Below, piece after piece: positions 62,735-64,000 of a stretch of DNA of 64,000 bases. Both the position numbers and the translations under genes were made by a program. The notes beneath the pieces are model-generated. The model was not told the DNA's origin, did no database searches, and saw only the letters and a list, made by a program, of their open reading frames with translations. Position 1 is the first letter of the stretch. The number at the start of each line of letters is the position of its first letter. Source of the DNA: Petrosia ficiformis (taxonomy: Eukaryota > Porifera > Demospongiae > Haplosclerida > Petrosiidae); the NCBI GenBank assembly GCA_947044365.1, contig OX345646.1, positions 2,441,327 through 2,505,326 on the forward strand, read 5' to 3'.

Positions 62735-63876
62735 TATATAATATAATGTCATTATATAATAATTATATATAAAAAACAGAGAGTATGGTAGTACTCTGTA
62801 TGTAGGGGAAACATGGCCACCCATACATTTCATTTACAAGTGATGAGCTGAAATCTGTCAACAATACACAGTTAAGTCTAAACGACACAGTGGGGGTAAT
62901 AATCTACAATGTACATGTAGCTTAACAGGAGTTAATTATTAAGTTTGTAATTAAATTTTGTTTACACACATACCTTCCAATCTATCTCCCATTCGAACAT
63001 GGTGTCAATAATAATATTCCAGTCAACATCCTTATAAAAATTAATTATTAGTTTAGAACTTTCTGTATCTGTCTCTTCCAGTAATACTTGAATTAGTTCA
63101 ATAATTTTTCGAATTATTTTTTTCTTGATATTATCATCAAGCTGTAAGGAAAAGAATTAGAACTAAATCTAAAGGTGAGAAATGAAGCTACCATTAGGCA
63201 TAAAAAGGAACTTAGAGATAATTACACAGCCCAAAATATATATTTAAAAAAATCCTCAATAGGTTAATTTTACAAATAATTAGTGAAATGATTGTCTGCT
63301 ACTGATTTGTTTCTATGTAGTAGTCTCTAGAGTCAAACATTGAAGCTTAATTTTGATCCTATGTAGCTAGTAAACACCTCATCTTATAGTCTCTTGCTTC
63401 AATGTTGGGCCTATATCTTAGTGGAGTATCTTGATGTAAATGCAGCATACTACTAGCAAATGTAGTCTGGTAGCTTTTCCTGTGACAGGTTGATTGATTT
63501 CTTAGAAGGTTATCTTGTGGGTAAGTGAAAGCATACTGGCAACCACATAACATTCAAGAGCACCTGTCTTGACTTTGAGCATTGTGTTAGATGTTCGCTT
63601 AGCCAACAAGATGACCTTCTAATAAAGTTAGCAGTATCAAAATCAAGCTTCAATATGTCCATCAAGGCAAGAGTTTGTAGATTAAACAGACGCATAAATT
63701 ATATATGTACATGTACACTAGCCTTAAAATAGGTTTCTGCTTACAACAGTTATACAACTCACGTTTTCACTGTCATGCAATAGTTTATAGAGTAGTGTGT
63801 TGATAGTGTTACTGATGTGACATCGAAAAACTGCTCTTTGGTTGTTATAGTTACCAGCACATGTCTTGATAAGTGC
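49377..63876 (-). CDS. ITPR: IP3-receptor-family calcium-release-type channel, C-terminal part (14 exons; 5' end outside window)
   Basis: Exons: 63876-63763, 63141-62974, 60014-59924, 57407-57294, 56593-56445, 56066-55944, 55866-55676, 55602-55405, 55223-54955, 54124-53949, 51415-51251, 50599-50522, 50222-50085, 49445-49377. All phases fit, giving 680 codons plus stop. The order follows IP3 receptors: RIH-associated region (ALIKTCAGNYNNQ; KKKIIRKIIELIQVL; SIGIGAYHILCLAAHTRD), a linker ending RRILTHVYFPFDP (receptors have EQIVFPVP), membrane segments, S4-S5 (VVQYMLTAIKRSA), S5, pore (LWECFVTVTRNG), S6 (FFDLPFFIVV ... FSELRGER), then CFIC...HVQEDH and KWNYIYYMIYL. IP3 receptors are ER Ca2+-release channels. 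The pore motif differs from the family, so selectivity is uncertain. The ligand-binding N-terminus is not in view, and a divergent paralog is likely. Confidence 0.9.
50085..50599 (-). other. C-terminal zinc-finger-like module of the channel (two exons)
   Basis: Exon 50599-50522 gives CFICEHKSEKFDRK and exon 50222-50085 gives FKTHVQEDHNKWNYIYY. The CxxC plus HxxxxH pair and the following aromatic segment are the conserved C-terminal module of IP3 and ryanodine receptors, linking S6 to the cytosolic tail. All four putative ligands are kept. Confidence 0.85.
51560..52345. repeat. GATGATGTCACC hairpin-family repeat split by a nested element
   Basis: The left part (to 51685) has GGTGACATCATCCCTTTGATG, GGAGATGTCACCATATATTG and GTATGCTAATAGGTCCTAT. 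The right part resumes at 52294 with GTCCTATATACTGCATATAAGACC and CTTGGATGTGATATAGCC, as in the unbroken copy at 19290-19660. Confidence 0.75.
51686..52293. mobile_element. Nested MITE-like element with CAAGAG...CTCTTG long terminal inverted repeats
   Basis: The ends CAAGAGTATATAATAGAAAG... and ...TCTCTATTATATACTCTTG pair for about 40 bp, with further pairing (GCACAACCCTGCGAAAAGTAC against GTACTTTTCGCAGAGTTGTGC). It is flanked by GTCCTAT at 51679-51685 and 52294-52300, a 7-8 bp target duplication suggesting a hAT-like origin. It is non-coding and lies in a channel-gene intron. Confidence 0.8.
52468..53072. mobile_element. TTAACCCTTA-type MITE, inverse copy of 4055-4611
   Basis: It begins TTAACCCTTAGAAGACTGAT and ends CAGTCCTCTAAGAGTTAA. 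The interior matches the complement of the 4055 element (CTAAATAACGACTACGGGGG, GGCACAGCCCC, GTCGCCAGTGTTGG). Confidence 0.75.
53949..54124 (-). other. S5-pore exon of the channel with non-canonical filter
   Basis: The exon reads IQLIYVAIIGEVLILIFSV, then HDYFENENQLFCSTLWECF, VTVTRNGWLSTIGT. IP3 receptors have CIVTVLxxGLR-GGGVGD here; this protein has STIGTA (the last residue from the next exon) in place of GGGVGD. The two exons join in phase 0 and the C-to-S6 distance is a few residues longer than usual, so no exon seems to be missing. Confidence 0.8.
54490..54760. repeat. AACTAAAACTAAAA-type element, copy 2
   Basis: It has the same word order as 15430-15710 (GTTGTTTTAGTTAACTA, CATTTTAGTAATGCATTGAC, CTGTAATAACTATAACTAAC). 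It lies in a channel-gene intron. Confidence 0.65.
56641..57211. mobile_element. MITE-like element between duplicated channel exons
   Basis: The ends TTGCCTCACCCCCAGACTCT and AGAGCCTTGGGACAGACAAGGCAA are imperfect inverted repeats. Internal segments such as CACACACAGAATTTGTGTCC are mirrored by GGACACACAAATTTTGTGTG. It sits 48 bp from exon 56593. Confidence 0.6.
57294..57407 (-). other. Duplicated linker exon of the channel gene (phase 1-1)
   Basis: It encodes QRNLSPNEKRIWDEFCKYSC and then HIEIMYKPTEEEQ. The next exon (56593-56445) repeats it as TPEEKRIWDDFHKQSGHTEV and MYKSSEEQE. Being phase 1 to phase 1, it can be kept or skipped without changing frame, so it is a tandem exon duplication or a cassette exon. 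Confidence 0.8.
58685..59675. repeat. Two tandem copies of the CAATCATAGGGAT dispersed family
   Basis: Copies at about 58685-59125 and 59225-59675 each carry GGGGCTCAGTCAATTAATGGG-like and AGCAGAGAAACA(G/T)T(A/T)-like words, and end CAAAGCAAT(T/C)ATAGGGAT. They lie in the channel-gene intron between exons 3 and 4. Confidence 0.6.
60425..60890. repeat. Fold-back element
   Basis: GGTAGATATCGCCAATGATGG and AGAAGAATGAAGTATTTTGG on the left answer TACTTCATTCTTCTTCTCCA and TCACTGGCGATATCCATC on the right. The middle is about 340 bp of AT-rich sequence. Confidence 0.7.
61405..61640. repeat. Inverse copy of the 9255-9455 repeat unit
   Basis: CGATATGGCGAAACATCAAAG, CAGATATAGCACCCTGTGG and CAGACTACAAGAAAACAATGC are the complements of words at 9325-9455. 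Confidence 0.75.
61654..61998 (+). CDS. Unassigned 115-codon open frame in a channel-gene intron
   Basis: The frame gives FKEVLQKYHPRAPIPRVIFL, then TKRKGLPFYYYGAFEVGG and a Ser/Thr-rich tail. It is antisense to the channel gene and partly overlaps a hairpin (61697-61738, ATATCACCC...GGGTGATAT). No family was recognised and no proper ATG or splice context is evident. It is probably repeat-derived or a fragment. Confidence 0.15.
   Translation: MYIRYIQLFKEVLQKYHPRAPIPRVIFLTKRKGLPFYYYGAFEVGGAHQYEQTSDPQHLKVSEVISKPTTMMVSEQSQTTCTSQIIESHSHADKENVFEIKDLHECTININFNK
62225..62600. repeat. Large hairpin repeat (CATCAAAGTTACCGACAGG arms)
   Basis: TAACAGCCACATCAAAGTTACCG with CAGGTGTTATATAC at the left is the complement of GTATATAACACCTGTCGG and TAACTTTGATGTGGCTGTTA at the right. 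Inner arms TACACCCAACCACAGGTGG/CCACCTGTGGTTGGGTGTA pair as well. A related unit lies at about 47380-47470. Confidence 0.8.
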
Positions 63877-64000
63877 CTACAAGAATACAATTTAAATGAT
63901 AACACTTGTGGTGGATTGGAAAACAAGAAGTGTGATTGGAAAACAAGAATTCTCACTGACAGAAAATAATTGCAGACAATACTGTAATATATATTATTTA

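Noticed and set aside
1..64000. CRISPR arrays, rRNA genes or bacterial operons
   Set aside because: No regularly spaced repeats, no rRNA cores and no ribosome-binding context. Exon-intron structure throughout indicates eukaryotic DNA.

Overview
The window looks like nuclear DNA of an early-branching animal, most probably a demosponge such as Amphimedon. The reasons are: genes split into many short exons with GT-AG introns; AT-rich sequence with long (TA)n tracts; dense small inverted-repeat transposons; animal-type PLBD and IP3-receptor-family genes; and a CARD/caspase/GTPase receptor-like locus. The species is inference. No operons, rRNA genes or CRISPR arrays were seen.

Region 1 (1-5738, + strand) is the 3' part of a Roc-COR-like GTPase gene: the COR end, two linker exons and a CARD-like exon that breaks off after about 20 codons. 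It is a near copy of 22402-27960, a segmental duplication about 22.3 kb apart. Region 2 (5739-17000) is mostly mobile-element debris: a broken PHD-finger fragment, two tandem TTAA-flanked MITEs, fold-back elements and a Crypton-like recombinase pseudogene.

Region 3 (17002-29249, + strand) is the most unusual locus. Its exons can be joined in frame as Roc-COR GTPase, caspase-like domain with His replaced by Tyr, second Roc-COR GTPase, two linkers, CARD-like domain and a short terminal exon. Each large module is a phase-1/phase-1 exon. I read it as one receptor- or adaptor-like protein of about 1,790 residues plus an N-terminus I could not place. Two adjacent genes remain possible.

Region 4 (29250-32380) holds a decayed ARF-family GTPase and repeats. 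Region 5 (48018 down to 32384, - strand) is a complete 18-exon phospholipase B-like (PLBD1-type) gene of about 545 residues with a signal peptide and the Ntn-hydrolase Cys nucleophile. Just upstream is a phased array of five TGACGT sites. Region 6 (63876 down to 49377, - strand) is the 3' part of an IP3-receptor-family channel gene: 14 exons, 680 codons, covering the RIH-associated region, membrane domain, pore and C-terminal zinc-finger-like motif. Its pore lacks the canonical GGGVGD filter. MITEs and hairpin repeats fill its introns.

Together the window holds a lysosomal/secretory hydrolase, a calcium-release-type channel and an intracellular GTPase-caspase-CARD protein. I see no evidence that they act in one pathway.
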